From JAFKFH01 sp017307375 (GTDB lineage Bacteria; Pseudomonadota; Alphaproteobacteria; Ferrovibrionales; Ferrovibrionaceae): DNA of 64,000 bases. Each line of letters starts with the position of its first letter. The stretch's first letter is position 1. The notes beneath the pieces are model-generated. The model made no database searches. It worked only from the letters and a program-made list of their open reading frames with translations, and had not been told where the DNA came from. Of this stretch, positions 42,615-51,971 are shown piece after piece. Made by a program: the position numbers and the translations under genes. The DNA is taken from assembly GCA_965229335.1 (NCBI GenBank), contig OZ245874.1, positions 496,001 to 560,000 on the forward strand, read 5' to 3'.

Positions 42615-43769
42615 TCAGGCCCGGCGACGCACGGGCCGTTTGCGCCACCAGATGATTACGCCGGTGACGGTCAGCACGGCGATGCCGATACCGGCGAGGC
42701 AGACGGCGATGCGGCCGGGCAGGCCGGCGATGCGGCCCGAATGCAGCGGCAGCTGCAGGTCGAGGAAGATGTCGGCCGCCGTGCCGATGCCGGGGATGTC
42801 GGCCTCGAACAGCCCGCCGTCGCGGTCGTCGAAATAGAGGATCGGCCGGCCCAACCCCGATCCGCGATCGATCGCCGATGGCCAGTAGCGCACCGCATGC
42901 AGGCCGTAGGCGGGGTAGTGGTAGATCATACCGGGGGCGAAATTCCAGCCGCGGGCCTCGGCCTCGGCCGCGGCGCGGGCCGCGATCTCGGCAAACGACA
43001 GGGTGGCGTCGGCCGTGGCCAGGCGCGCCGGATCGTTGCCGCGCCTGGTGAAGGGCGACGGCGTCACCGTCGACATGGTCGACAGGACCGGCACGGCCAC
43101 CTGCAGCCGCAGGTTCATCGTGATGCTGGACAGGGCCAGCAGGAACAGGAGCAGCCACAGCCACAGCGCGCCGGCGCGATGCAGGTCGAAGGCGAGGCGG
43201 AAGCCGCGGCCTCCCGCCTTGATCTTCCAGGCCTGGGCCCAGCCGGCGACCGACCGGCGGCGCGGCAGGGTCAGGATCCAGGCGGCGAGGCAATCGAAGG
43301 TCCAGAGGATGGCGATGATGCCGAGCGTAACGCGCGCGATGCCGGTCGGGTCGAGCAGCGTGTAGTGGAACAGGTAGATCGTCGGGATCAGCGCCTCACG
43401 TGCCGCCCGCGTGCCGACGATGCGACCATCGACCGGATCGACGAAGACCTGGTCGAAACCCAGCCGATGGGGTTTGCCCGTCGCGGGGTCGAGGCGCGGC
43501 CGCACGTTCATCTGGACGGCGTCGCCGGTCGCCGCGGTCATCGGCAGGCCGATGACGCGCAGGCTCGGCTCGGCTGTCTCGACCCGCCTGGCCAGCTCGA
43601 GCGGATCGAGTGTCGTGCCCTGGCCGGGCGAGCGGAACAGCCTGGGATTGAGCAGCGCGTCGAGCTCGTGCTGGAAGGTCAGCACGCTGCCGGTCAGACC
43701 GGTCGCCACGAGGAAGACGGCGGCGGTCAGGCCGAACCAGCGGTGCAGCCTGACCAGGACGCTGCGCAA
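42615..43769 (-). CDS. PepSY-associated membrane protein, likely iron-siderophore reductase
   Basis: A 384-residue inner-membrane protein of the PepSY_TM family. The first helix reads LHRWFGLTAAVFLVATGLTG, then a periplasmic PepSY domain, a central pair of helices (LDPTGIARVTLGIIAILWTF, LWLWLLLFLLALSSITMNLR), and a last helix near residue 355 with a basic tail (WWRKRPVRRRA). Conserved His residues in the helices (for example FQHELDALLNP, LFHYTLLDPTG) are haem-ligand candidates. It ends the fecI-fecR-receptor operon, where such proteins are thought to reduce imported ferric siderophores. Confidence 0.87.
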   Translation of the reverse strand: MRSVLVRLHRWFGLTAAVFLVATGLTGSVLTFQHELDALLNPRLFRSPGQGTTLDPLELARRVETAEPSLRVIGLPMTAATGDAVQMNVRPRLDPATGKPHRLGFDQVFVDPVDGRIVGTRAAREALIPTIYLFHYTLLDPTGIARVTLGIIAILWTFDCLAAWILTLPRRRSVAGWAQAWKIKAGGRGFRLAFDLHRAGALWLWLLLFLLALSSITMNLRLQVAVPVLSTMSTVTPSPFTRRGNDPARLATADATLSFAEIAARAAAEAEARGWNFAPGMIYHYPAYGLHAVRYWPSAIDRGSGLGRPILYFDDRDGGLFEADIPGIGTAADIFLDLQLPLHSGRIAGLPGRIAVCLAGIGIAVLTVTGVIIWWRKRPVRRRA

Positions 43770-43779
43770 GGCGCGAGCC

Positions 43780-46185
43780 TTACCAGCGATATTTCAGGCT
43801 GCCGATCACCGTGCGATCCAGGCCCCAGGCGCAGGTGTTGGCGTTGTAGCAGGTGGTGTATTGGCGGTCGAACAGGTTGGCGACGTTCAGGGCCGCCCGC
43901 GCGCCGTTCAGCCGGGAATCGAGCTTGCCCAGATCGTAGTGGAGCGTGGCGTCGACCAGTGTCGTCGACGGGTTTTCCACCGAGTTGGTCGATGTCGCGA
44001 AGGTGGGGCCGACGTAGCGCACGCCGCCGCCGAAGCCAAGGCCCGACAGCGCCCCCGACTGGATCGTGTAGTCGGCCCAGGCCGAGGCCATCTGGGTCGG
44101 CACCACCACCGGCACCTTGCCCAGTTCGCCGGGCCGGTTCGTCCTGGTGATCTCGACATCCTGATAGGTGTAGGACGCCGTCAGGTTCAGGCCGGGCAGG
44201 GGGCTCGCGGTTGCCTCCAGCTCGACGCCGCGCGAGCGGATCTGGCCGGTCTGGATCAGGAAGTTGGTGTTGGGTCTGGCCGGATCCGGCGTCGTAACGT
44301 TGTCCTGGGTCAGCTGGAACACGGCGGCCGAGAACAGCGCGTCGAAGCCGGCGGGCTGGTAGCGCAGCCCGGTCTCGTACTGCTCGCCGGTCGTCGGCTT
44401 GAACGGGTTGCCGCTGAAGTCGGTGCCCGAGGTGGGGAAGAACGACCGGGAATAGCTGGCATAGGGCGCGACGCCGATCGGCGACACCCAGTTCAGGCCG
44501 GCACGCCAGGTGAAGGCGTTGTCATTCATTTCGGTGGTGACGCGGGTCAGGCGGTTCTGCGTCGCGCTCTGCGACCAGTCCTGCCGCAGGCCGCCGGTCA
44601 GCAGGAAGCCCGCACCCAGCCGGATCTGGTCCTGCAGGTAGATGCCGCCCTGCTGCAGCACCTGGCGGCCCGACGACGAGACCTGTGCCGGCGTCTGCAC
44701 GGTCTGGCCATAGACCGGGTTGCGCAGGTTGAGGGTCGGAGCCGTGCCCGCGCGCGTGCGGGTATCGTAGGTCGAGCGCAGGTAGTCGACGCCGAAAAGC
44801 ACGGTATGGCCGAGCGGCCCGGTGCCGAACTGGGCCATCGCCTGGTTGTCGACGGCCAGGCCGTTCAAGGTTTCGTCGGTGGCGCTGGCGCTGCGGTTCA
44901 GGGTGTAGCCGTTGGCCTGCAGGACGGTGCCGTTGACCACGCCGTAGTAGAAATCCTGCCGGCCGATGCGGAAGTTCTGGCGGATCGACCAGACCTCGTC
45001 GAAGCGGTGCTCGAACAGCCAGCCGCCCGAATACTGGCTGTATTCGTACTGGCTGAAGCTGGGCTCGCCGGTCAGGATGCGGGTCGGCCGGGGCCCCGGA
45101 TAGTTGAAGGTGAAGGGCGCCGAGGTCAGCGCGTGCAGATAGTCGGCCATGATGGTCAGCGTCGTATCGGCCGACGGCGACCAGGTGAAGGCCGGGGCGA
45201 GATATTCGCGGTCGTCGGGAATCGAGCCCGCGCCGCCGTACTTGTACTGGCTGCCCGACGAGCGGGCCAGGCCCGTCAGGCGGAACTTGTATTCGCCCTT
45301 GTCGTCGACCGGGCCGCCCAGGTCGAAGGCGCCCTGGTAGCGCTGAAAATTGCCGGCCTGGACCTCGACTTCCCGCAGCCGTTCGGCCGGCGGGCGCTTG
45401 GTCACCTTGTCGAAGATGCCGCCCGGGTTGTTCTGGCCGTACAGCGTCGAGATCGGGCCGCGCACCACGTCGATGCGCTCCAGCCCGTAGGTTTCGGTGC
45501 GCATCGAGGTCCAGACGCCGTAGGGCAGGCGCAGGCCGTCGCGGTACTTGCCGCGCACGGCGTCGAAGCCGCGGAACATGAACGAGTCGTAGCGCCCCTC
45601 GATGCCGTAGGGTTCGGCATAGACGCCGGGGGTGTAGAGCAGGGCTTCCGAGTCGCGCTGGACGTTGCGGGCGTCCATGTTGTCGCGGGTGACGATCGAC
45701 GTCGATTGCGGTAGTTCCAGGACCGGCGTGTCGGTCTTGCTGCCGACCGCGGTGCGGGTGGCGACGTAGCCGGGCGGCGATTCGTAGGCATTCTGCATCG
45801 GCACGTTGCCGCCTTGCACGGTCACCGGGCTCAGCGTGGTCACCCCGGGATCGGCCGTCATCCCTTCGAGCGTTACCGTGCGGTCGGCGGTGTAGCGCCA
45901 GGTCAGGCCGGTGCCGGTCAGCAGCCGTGCCAGCGCAGCTTCGGGTGCCAGCGTGCCGCTGACGCCGGGCGAGCGGCGGCCATCGACCAGCGCGGTCGGC
46001 ACCAGGACGCGCAGGCCGGCGATGTCGCCGAAGGCGGTGATCGCCGCACCGAGTGGCCCGGCCGGAATGTCGAAGCGGTGGGCCTGCCCTTGCGTGGCCG
46101 GCGCCTGGGCGATGGCCGGTGCGGCGGCGGTGGACAACAGGCTGACGGTGACCGCGAGACCCGCGGCGACTTGACGGTACTGCAC
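43780..46185 (-). CDS. TonB-dependent siderophore receptor with STN signalling domain
   Basis: An 801-residue outer-membrane receptor. A signal peptide (to about residue 26, APAIAQA) is followed by a secretin/TonB N-terminal (STN) domain beginning HRFDIPAGPLGAAITAFGDI, a plug domain with VVRGPISTLYGQNNPGG, and a 22-strand barrel ending in Trp (SLKYRW). The STN domain means it can signal through the adjacent FecR to the FecI-type sigma factor. The GTG start at 46185 is preceded by GGGGGAG. The ligand is probably a ferric hydroxamate or similar siderophore, which cannot be specified. Confidence 0.94.
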   Translation of the reverse strand: MQYRQVAAGLAVTVSLLSTAAAPAIAQAPATQGQAHRFDIPAGPLGAAITAFGDIAGLRVLVPTALVDGRRSPGVSGTLAPEAALARLLTGTGLTWRYTADRTVTLEGMTADPGVTTLSPVTVQGGNVPMQNAYESPPGYVATRTAVGSKTDTPVLELPQSTSIVTRDNMDARNVQRDSEALLYTPGVYAEPYGIEGRYDSFMFRGFDAVRGKYRDGLRLPYGVWTSMRTETYGLERIDVVRGPISTLYGQNNPGGIFDKVTKRPPAERLREVEVQAGNFQRYQGAFDLGGPVDDKGEYKFRLTGLARSSGSQYKYGGAGSIPDDREYLAPAFTWSPSADTTLTIMADYLHALTSAPFTFNYPGPRPTRILTGEPSFSQYEYSQYSGGWLFEHRFDEVWSIRQNFRIGRQDFYYGVVNGTVLQANGYTLNRSASATDETLNGLAVDNQAMAQFGTGPLGHTVLFGVDYLRSTYDTRTRAGTAPTLNLRNPVYGQTVQTPAQVSSSGRQVLQQGGIYLQDQIRLGAGFLLTGGLRQDWSQSATQNRLTRVTTEMNDNAFTWRAGLNWVSPIGVAPYASYSRSFFPTSGTDFSGNPFKPTTGEQYETGLRYQPAGFDALFSAAVFQLTQDNVTTPDPARPNTNFLIQTGQIRSRGVELEATASPLPGLNLTASYTYQDVEITRTNRPGELGKVPVVVPTQMASAWADYTIQSGALSGLGFGGGVRYVGPTFATSTNSVENPSTTLVDATLHYDLGKLDSRLNGARAALNVANLFDRQYTTCYNANTCAWGLDRTVIGSLKYRW

Positions 46186-46200
46186 GAACGCTCCCCCTCG

Positions 46201-46231
46201 AAAAACGCAAAGCCCCCGCCGACGCGGGCAA
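46201..46231 (-). terminator. Possible attenuator between fecR and the receptor gene
   Basis: On the minus strand a CCCGC-GTCG-GCGGG stem is followed by GGCTTTGCGTTTTTC. It sits 16 bases upstream of the receptor GTG, too close for a separate promoter in between, so if it works it would attenuate read-through from fecR rather than end an operon. Confidence 0.4.
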
Positions 46232-46286
46232 GGCCTTCAGAGGTCGAGACGTCCAGCCGCGGCCGGCCGACAGCGGAATTTCCGGC

Positions 46287-47219
46287 TCATCGCGATTTTT
46301 GTTCGACGATGGCGAGGTAGGGCAGGCGGCGCACCCGCACGGCCAGGGTCGCGGCCACCGCGTCGAGCAGCGCATCGGGATCGTCGCTGTCGAACACGCC
46401 GGTGACCTTCAATTCCCGGAGCCTGGCATCGGCGATGACGATCATGCCCGGCCGATGGCGTTCGACCTCGGCCAGCACCTCGGCCAGCGGGCGGCCGTCG
46501 AACATCAGCCGGCCGCGCCGCCAGGCGGTGAGGCTGCGCAGATCGGCCAGGCCGGGCTGGCCGAGACCTTCGGGGCCGTAGGTGACTTGCGCGCCGGCCT
46601 GGAGATCGACGCCCGCGCCGTTCTCCGGGTAGGTCACGCGCACCGCATGCTCGGTGACGGCGACGCGGACGGTATCGCCGCGCCGGCGCACGTCGAAGGC
46701 CGTGCCGAGCGCGCGGATGCGCCCGCCGGCGGCGGCGACGTCGAACGGTCGCGCCTTGTCCGGGGCGACGGCCACATGGACGGTGCCGTCATAGAGCACC
46801 AGGCGCCGGCCGTGGCCGTCGAAGACGACGTCGAGGCGGGTGGCGCCGTCGAGGTCGAGCCGCGTCCCGTCGGCGAGGATCACCGAGCGCCGCTCGCCCG
46901 GCCCGGTGCGGTAATCGACGAACACACCGGGTGTCAGGCCGGTCCACAGCCCGGCGAGCAGCACGAGGCCCGCGACCAGCATCATGGCGACGGCGTGGCC
47001 CGGGCGGCGCGGGCGCGCGATGCCCAGGCCGCGCCAGAGTTCCTCGGCCGCGGCGGCGGCGGCGGCATGCTCCGGCCGGGCGGCGCGCCAGGCATCGTAG
47101 GCGATCCAGTCCTGCGGGCCGGCAGCGCCGTCATGCAGCCGCACCAGCCATTCCAGCGCCGCTTCGGCCAGCGGTTCCAGCGGTTCGTCGAGCTCGGCCA
47201 GGGTCAGGGTCGCGCTCAT
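46287..47219 (-). CDS. FecR-family anti-sigma factor/signal transducer
   Basis: A 310-residue protein. The N-terminal cytoplasmic domain carries the FecR/DUF4880 motif (AALEWLVRLHDGAAGPQDWI, then AYDAWRAARPEHAAA). A single membrane segment (VAMMLVAGLVLLAGLWTGLT, about residues 97-116) precedes a periplasmic FecR domain (YRTGPGERRSVILADGTRLD onwards). It would pass receptor occupancy to the sigma factor encoded just upstream. The ATG at 47219 overlaps the sigma-factor stop (ATGA). Confidence 0.93.
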   Translation of the reverse strand: MSATLTLAELDEPLEPLAEAALEWLVRLHDGAAGPQDWIAYDAWRAARPEHAAAAAAAEELWRGLGIARPRRPGHAVAMMLVAGLVLLAGLWTGLTPGVFVDYRTGPGERRSVILADGTRLDLDGATRLDVVFDGHGRRLVLYDGTVHVAVAPDKARPFDVAAAGGRIRALGTAFDVRRRGDTVRVAVTEHAVRVTYPENGAGVDLQAGAQVTYGPEGLGQPGLADLRSLTAWRRGRLMFDGRPLAEVLAEVERHRPGMIVIADARLRELKVTGVFDSDDPDALLDAVAATLAVRVRRLPYLAIVEQKSR

Positions 47220-47713
47220 CGGGCCAGCCCCAGCCGGCGGGCGCAATGGCGCAGGCCCCGCATGATGTGCTTGGAGACCATGCTGGCCGAAATGCCCAGC
47301 CGCTGGCCCACCTCGGCATGGCTCAAGCCTTCCAGCCGGTTCAGCAGCAGCGCCGCGCGGCAATCCTCGGGCAGTTCGGCCAACGCGCGGGCCAAGAGGC
47401 GCAGCTGCTGGCGGCTGGCCAGCACCTGCTCGGGCCCGGGCCTCGGGTCGACCAGGTCGTCGGCCATCGCGTCGACGTCGTCGTGCCGGCCGCGGCGCCG
47501 CAGGCTGCGTTGCAGGTCGAGGACAAGGTTGCCCAGCACGCGCCACAGGAACGAGCGGGGATTGTCGAGGCCCACGGGCCGCGCCGCGGCATAGCGCAGG
47601 AAAGTGTCCTGCACCAGGTCGGCCGCCGCCTCGCGATCGCCGACACGGCGATAGGCCATGCCCCACAATTCGCGGCGATAGAGACGGAACAGCGTGTCGA
47701 GGTCCTCGGCCAT
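47216..47713 (-). CDS. FecI-like ECF RNA polymerase sigma factor
   Basis: A 165-residue ECF sigma factor. Region 2 includes REAAADLVQDTFLRYAAARP near residues 28-47, and region 4 includes LSHAEVGQRLGISASMVSKH near 129-148. Its neighbours FecR and an STN-type TonB receptor place it in the FecI iron-starvation group. A Fur-box-like sequence lies just upstream, so it should be made when iron is scarce and then direct transcription of the receptor and PepSY genes. Confidence 0.94.
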   Translation of the reverse strand: MAEDLDTLFRLYRRELWGMAYRRVGDREAAADLVQDTFLRYAAARPVGLDNPRSFLWRVLGNLVLDLQRSLRRRGRHDDVDAMADDLVDPRPGPEQVLASRQQLRLLARALAELPEDCRAALLLNRLEGLSHAEVGQRLGISASMVSKHIMRGLRHCARRLGLAR

Positions 47714-47728
47714 GGCCGGTGGACATTA

Positions 47729-47757
47729 TCGATAATAAGAACCAGTCTCAATAATGA
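47729..47757. promoter_or_regulatory. Fur-box-like site upstream of the fecI-type gene
   Basis: The minus strand reads TTATTGAGACTGGTTCTTAT then TATCGATAAT. The TGAGACTGGTTCTTA core resembles the 7-1-7 inverted repeat of Fur boxes, and such sequences commonly precede fecI-type genes. It starts 16 bases upstream of the sigma-factor ATG. Confidence 0.6.
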
Positions 47758-47759
47758 TG

Positions 47760-47880
47760 TCATCCCAGGCTGCCGGCGAGGCGGTCGCGGCGAAAGGCGT
47801 CGATCACCGCCTCGATGAAGACCCTGGTCTTGGCCGGCTGCCACGTCATCGACGTCAACAACCCGATCGAGGCGCCCCTA
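47760..47880 (-). pseudogene. Remnant of a LysR-family regulator (C-terminal fragment)
   Basis: A frame ending in TGA at 47760 encodes about 40 residues with a typical LysR-type C-terminus (GLLTSMTWQPAKTRVFIEAV then IDAFRRDRLAGSLG). No start, HTH or ligand domain precedes it; the Rieske-oxygenase gene ends at 47913. It looks like what remains after a deletion or rearrangement between the iron operon and the Rieske operon. Confidence 0.6.
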
Positions 47881-47912
47881 TTCAGGGCGGCAGGCCGATG
47901 ACGAGGTGGGGG

Positions 47913-49124
47913 TCATGCCGGCCCCAGCAGTTCCACCGCGCGCGGATCGTTGCGGTCGACGATGTAGTTGCCGCAGTCGTAGACGACAGGGGCGGCGGCC
48001 GGGTCGAACACCGTGCCGGCCGGATCGCGCCCCTCGGCCACGGCATCGAGCTGGCGCTGCAGCAGCCGGCGCAGCATGACGATGCCCTGGTCGGTCGTGG
48101 CCAGATGCTCGTCGGAATGCAGCGTGATCGGGCCCTGGCCGACCTGTGCCTCGTAATCGCCGGGGAAGCGCTGGTGTTCCTCCTCGCTCATCTCCTCCCA
48201 CAGCTTGCCGTTCATCCGCGACCGGATCTTCTGGAGGCCGCCTTGCTCGCGCACCCGTCCGGCGACGTAGATGCGGAAATGGGTGTCGTCGATCGGCAGC
48301 ACCCAGCCGATCGATTCGACGCGGGCATATTGGGCCACGCGCGGGTTGGGCACCACGCGCAACGTCGGCAGCATCGCCGCCGAGATGCGGTAGTGCACCG
48401 TGCCGTCGCCGAGGTCGCGGGCGGACAGGATCCTGACCCCGGCCTCGTCCAGCACCCAGCGCACCTTCGGCATCAGCCCCATCTGGGCGACGAACTGCAC
48501 CCCGCTGAACGAGCCGTGCAGGATCGGGACATGGAAGGTGTCGGGGATGTTCTCGTAATGCTGCAGCCAGTTGCAGGGAATGATCGTCGGGCCGCCGCCG
48601 CCGATCGAGCGGTCGTCGGCCTCGACGAACTCGCCCTCGTCGAGGATCTCCAGGCATTCATAGGTCGGCAGCACCGGCTTGCGGTCGGGCGGACCCATAT
48701 AGGCGAAGATCAGGCCGTAGCGCTCTTCCAGCGGGTACCAGGGCTGGCGCACCTTGTCGCGCAGCCGGCCGCCATCGGGTTCGCACGGCTGGTCGAGGCA
48801 GCGGCCCTCGACGTCGAAGAGCCAGCCGTGATAGCAGCAGCGGATGCCCTGGTCCTCGACCCGGCCGTAATAGAGCGTCGCGCCGCGATGGCAGCAGCGC
48901 GCCTCGACCAGGCCCGGCCGGCCCCGGCCGTCGCGGAACAGGATCAGGTCCTCGCCCAGCACGCGCACCGGCCTCGGCGTCGCCGTCGCATCAGTCGACA
49001 GCCCCACCGGATGCCAGTAGCGGCGCAACAGCTCGCCGGTCGGGGTGCCGTGGCCGACTTCGGTCAGCGCCGCATTGTACTGGCGCGGCTTCTTGTAATA
49101 GGCAGTGCCGGTGTCGACGGTCAT
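47913..49124 (-). CDS. Rieske non-haem iron oxygenase, oxygenase component
   Basis: A 403-residue ring-hydroxylating-type oxygenase. The Rieske [2Fe-2S] site is C77-x-H79 ... C96-x2-H99 (CCHRGATLYYGRVEDQG then IRCCYHGWLFD). The mononuclear iron site is in NIPDTFHVPILHGSF, with two His spaced as in phthalate/vanillate-type oxygenases. The ATG at 49124 overlaps the stop of the ABC ATPase gene (ATGA); the frame is open upstream only over that gene. No reductase gene is adjacent. Coupling to an importer suggests it hydroxylates or demethylates the imported compound (inference). Confidence 0.92.
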   Translation of the reverse strand: MTVDTGTAYYKKPRQYNAALTEVGHGTPTGELLRRYWHPVGLSTDATATPRPVRVLGEDLILFRDGRGRPGLVEARCCHRGATLYYGRVEDQGIRCCYHGWLFDVEGRCLDQPCEPDGGRLRDKVRQPWYPLEERYGLIFAYMGPPDRKPVLPTYECLEILDEGEFVEADDRSIGGGGPTIIPCNWLQHYENIPDTFHVPILHGSFSGVQFVAQMGLMPKVRWVLDEAGVRILSARDLGDGTVHYRISAAMLPTLRVVPNPRVAQYARVESIGWVLPIDDTHFRIYVAGRVREQGGLQKIRSRMNGKLWEEMSEEEHQRFPGDYEAQVGQGPITLHSDEHLATTDQGIVMLRRLLQRQLDAVAEGRDPAGTVFDPAAAPVVYDCGNYIVDRNDPRAVELLGPA

Positions 49125-50227
49125 CGGGCTTCTCCGGTCTTCAAGACAGGGGCGGGAAGAAGGGTGCAGCGGCCTGGATCGATAAGCAGGGCAACGGCAT
49201 TGCCGGCCGTGACCGCCGCGGCGGGATGGACCATAGCGCGCAGGCTGGTGCCGCCGTCGATCTCGACCGTGCATTCCTGCAGCGAGCCGAGATAGATCAC
49301 CGAGCGGACGACGCCGGGCAGCAGGCCCGGCTGGTCCTGGGCCATGGCAGGCCTGATCGCCACGTCCTCGGGCCGCACCACGACGTCGAGGCGCGTGCCC
49401 GGCAGATGGCCGCCGGCGGGCCCCAGGCGATGGCCGCCGCCGAGTTCGAGGGTGCCGTCGGCGGTGACGAAGGCCGGCAGGATGTTGGCGGCACCCAGGA
49501 AGGTCGCGACGAACGGGCCGGCCGGGCGGGCATACAACTCGCGCGGCGCCCCCTCCTGCACGATGCGGCCGCGTTCCATCACCGCCATGCGGTCGGCCAG
49601 TGCGAAGGCTTCCGCCTGGTCGTGGGTGACGTAGAGGGCGGTGATGCCGATGCGCGCGATCATCTCCGACAGTTCGTGGCGCATCACCTCGCGCAGCCTG
49701 GCGTCGAGGTTCGAGAGCGGCTCGTCGAGCAGCAGCAGGCGGGGTCGTCGCACCATGGCGCGGGCCAGCGCCACGCGCTGCTGCTGGCCGCCCGACAGCC
49801 GCGTCGCCGGCCGCCGCGCGGCATCGGCCATGCCGACGAGGGCCAGCGCCGCCATCGTGCGGTCGCGGATCTCGGCCTTCGCCACGCGCGGGCGCTCGAC
49901 CGTCAGCGGATAGGCGACGTTGTCGAAGACGTCGAGATGCGGCCAGATCGCATAGGACTGGAAGACCATGCCGATCGGCCGGCGATGCACCGGCACGAAG
50001 ATGCCGGCCCCGGGGTCGGAGACGACGACGTCGCCGATGGCGATCCGTCCCTCGTCGGCCTGCTCGAGCCCCGCGACGCAGCGCAGGGTCGTGGTCTTGC
50101 CGCAACCCGACGGGCCGAGCAGGGCGTAGCACCGGCCTTCCGGCACGGTGAAGTCGACGCCGTCGATCACCATCGCCCGGCCTTCCGGCGTCTCGAAGCT
50201 CTTGCGCAGGCCTTCGACCTTCAGCAT
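49121..50227 (-). CDS. ABC transporter ATPase, iron(III)/spermidine/putrescine type
   Basis: A 368-residue ATPase with Walker A GPSGCGKTTTL near residue 38, the LSGGQQQRVALARAMVRRP signature near 144, Walker B LLLLDEPLSNLDARLR, and an H-loop YVTHDQAEAF. A C-terminal TOBE-type domain (about 280-368) is typical of the PotA/FbpC group. It is coupled to the Rieske oxygenase gene downstream and lies 4 bases from the permease gene upstream. Confidence 0.94.
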   Translation of the reverse strand: MLKVEGLRKSFETPEGRAMVIDGVDFTVPEGRCYALLGPSGCGKTTTLRCVAGLEQADEGRIAIGDVVVSDPGAGIFVPVHRRPIGMVFQSYAIWPHLDVFDNVAYPLTVERPRVAKAEIRDRTMAALALVGMADAARRPATRLSGGQQQRVALARAMVRRPRLLLLDEPLSNLDARLREVMRHELSEMIARIGITALYVTHDQAEAFALADRMAVMERGRIVQEGAPRELYARPAGPFVATFLGAANILPAFVTADGTLELGGGHRLGPAGGHLPGTRLDVVVRPEDVAIRPAMAQDQPGLLPGVVRSVIYLGSLQECTVEIDGGTSLRAMVHPAAAVTAGNAVALLIDPGRCTLLPAPVLKTGEAR

Positions 50228-50231
50228 CGGT

Positions 50232-51965
50232 TCAACCCTTCATCGCGTTCGGCACCAGGCGGCGGCGCAACAGGAAGATCGCCGGCAGCACCGCCAGCAC
50301 GATCAGCGACGCCAGCGCCGCGGTGCGGGCGGGGTCGCCCCCCTGGTAGAGCCGCCACAGCAGCACCGAGAGGACGATGTTGTCGTCCGAGGCCAGCACC
50401 AGCGGGATGGTGAATTCCCGCAGCCCGACGATGAACAGCAGCACGAAGGCCGCGGTCAGCGACGGCGCCAGCAGCGGCAGCACGATGCGCCGCTGGGTCG
50501 TCAGCCAGCCGGCACCGGAGGCCGCCGACGCCTCCTCCAGCTCCTGATGGATCTGCAGGAGCCCGGCGCGCGCGGTGCGGGTCGTGGTGGCGAGGCGATA
50601 GCAATAGGCGACCAGCAGGATCCAGACCGTGCCGTAAAGCCCGACCGGCACCGTCAGATAGAACACCATGATCGCCAGGCCGACGATGACCGAGGGGATG
50701 CCGATCGACAGGAAGGACAGGAGGTCGACCGCGCCGCGGAACCACAGCCGGGTGCGCACGACGATCCAGCCGAGCAACGCGCCCAGCACGGTGACGATGC
50801 CGGCCGAGGCGACGGCGACGATCAGCGTGTTCTTCAGGGCCGGCAGCAGGCGCGGGTCGGCAAGAAGCTGCTGGTAGGCCTTGGCCGAGAACCGCGCCAG
50901 GGCCGCGGCCGAGGGTGGGATGTAGCCGAAGAACGAGGTCCAGATCAGCACGAAGGCCGGCAGCACGGCAGCAAGTGCGATATAGCCGGCGACGAAGGCC
51001 AGCATCGGCAGGCGCCAGCGCCCCAGTGCGAACCGGCGTTGGGCATAGGCCTTGCCGGTCATGGTGACGAAGCGGTCGGCGCGGCGGATCGCCCGGTTAT
51101 AGAGCCAGAGCAGGATCGCGGCGATGCCGAGGAACGACAGCGACACCGCCGCGGCGCCGCCGTAGTTCGGCAGGCCGTCGGCCGGGTTGAGCTCCTGGTA
51201 GATGCGATAGGAGAAGATGTTGAGCCGCGCCGGCAGGCCGATCATCAGCGGCAGTTCGAACTGTTCCAGCGTGATGATGGTCGCCAGGATCACCGGGGCG
51301 AGGATGCCGGGCATCAGGATCGGCAGGGTGATGCGGCGGAACGTGGTGCCGGGGGCCGCGCCCGATGCCGCCGAGGCTTCCTCGAGCGACGGGTTCATCG
51401 TGCGCAGCACCGGGGCGAGCAGCAGGAACATGTAGGGCGTCAGCGCCAGCGACTGGCACAGGATCAGCCCGGCCATCGAGAACACGTTGACCGGGCCCTG
51501 GCCGCCCAGGCCCAGCGCCCCCCGGATCGCCAGATTGATCCACCCGGCATTCGGCCCCATCAGATAGATCCAGGCGACCGCCAGCACGTTGACCGGCACC
51601 AGCATCGGAAACAGCACGCAGACGCCGATCAGCTCGCGTCCCGGGCAGTCGGTGCGCTCGACCGCCCAGGCCAGGGTGAAGGCCATCATCGTCGTCAGCG
51701 CGACGGTGCCGAGGACCGAGATCGCGGTATCGGGCAGCAGCCGCTGGAAAAAGCCGGGATTGAGGTAAAGCCGGGCGACGTTGTCGGTCACCCAGCGCGC
51801 GCCGTCCTCGAACGGCAGGAAGTCGGCCGGTCCGCGAAATGCCGAGAACAGCAGCATGGCGAGCGGCACCAGCACCAGCCAGGCGGCAGCGAGTGCCGCA
51901 AGCGACAGCACGACGCGGGCGGGCAGGTCCAGCCTGCCCTGTGCGGCCTGGGACGAGGCGGCCAT
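50232..51965 (-). CDS. Two-domain ABC transporter permease (FbpB-like)
   Basis: A 577-residue permease made of two homologous halves of six helices each, as in iron(III) and similar importers. Each half has an EAA loop: EEASAASGAAPGTTFRRITL near residue 200, and EEASAASGAGWLTTQRRIVL near 480. A single such chain replaces a permease pair. It lies between the binding protein (6 bases upstream) and the ATPase. Confidence 0.93.
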   Translation of the reverse strand: MAASSQAAQGRLDLPARVVLSLAALAAAWLVLVPLAMLLFSAFRGPADFLPFEDGARWVTDNVARLYLNPGFFQRLLPDTAISVLGTVALTTMMAFTLAWAVERTDCPGRELIGVCVLFPMLVPVNVLAVAWIYLMGPNAGWINLAIRGALGLGGQGPVNVFSMAGLILCQSLALTPYMFLLLAPVLRTMNPSLEEASAASGAAPGTTFRRITLPILMPGILAPVILATIITLEQFELPLMIGLPARLNIFSYRIYQELNPADGLPNYGGAAAVSLSFLGIAAILLWLYNRAIRRADRFVTMTGKAYAQRRFALGRWRLPMLAFVAGYIALAAVLPAFVLIWTSFFGYIPPSAAALARFSAKAYQQLLADPRLLPALKNTLIVAVASAGIVTVLGALLGWIVVRTRLWFRGAVDLLSFLSIGIPSVIVGLAIMVFYLTVPVGLYGTVWILLVAYCYRLATTTRTARAGLLQIHQELEEASAASGAGWLTTQRRIVLPLLAPSLTAAFVLLFIVGLREFTIPLVLASDDNIVLSVLLWRLYQGGDPARTAALASLIVLAVLPAIFLLRRRLVPNAMKG

Positions 51966-51971
51966 CGCCGG

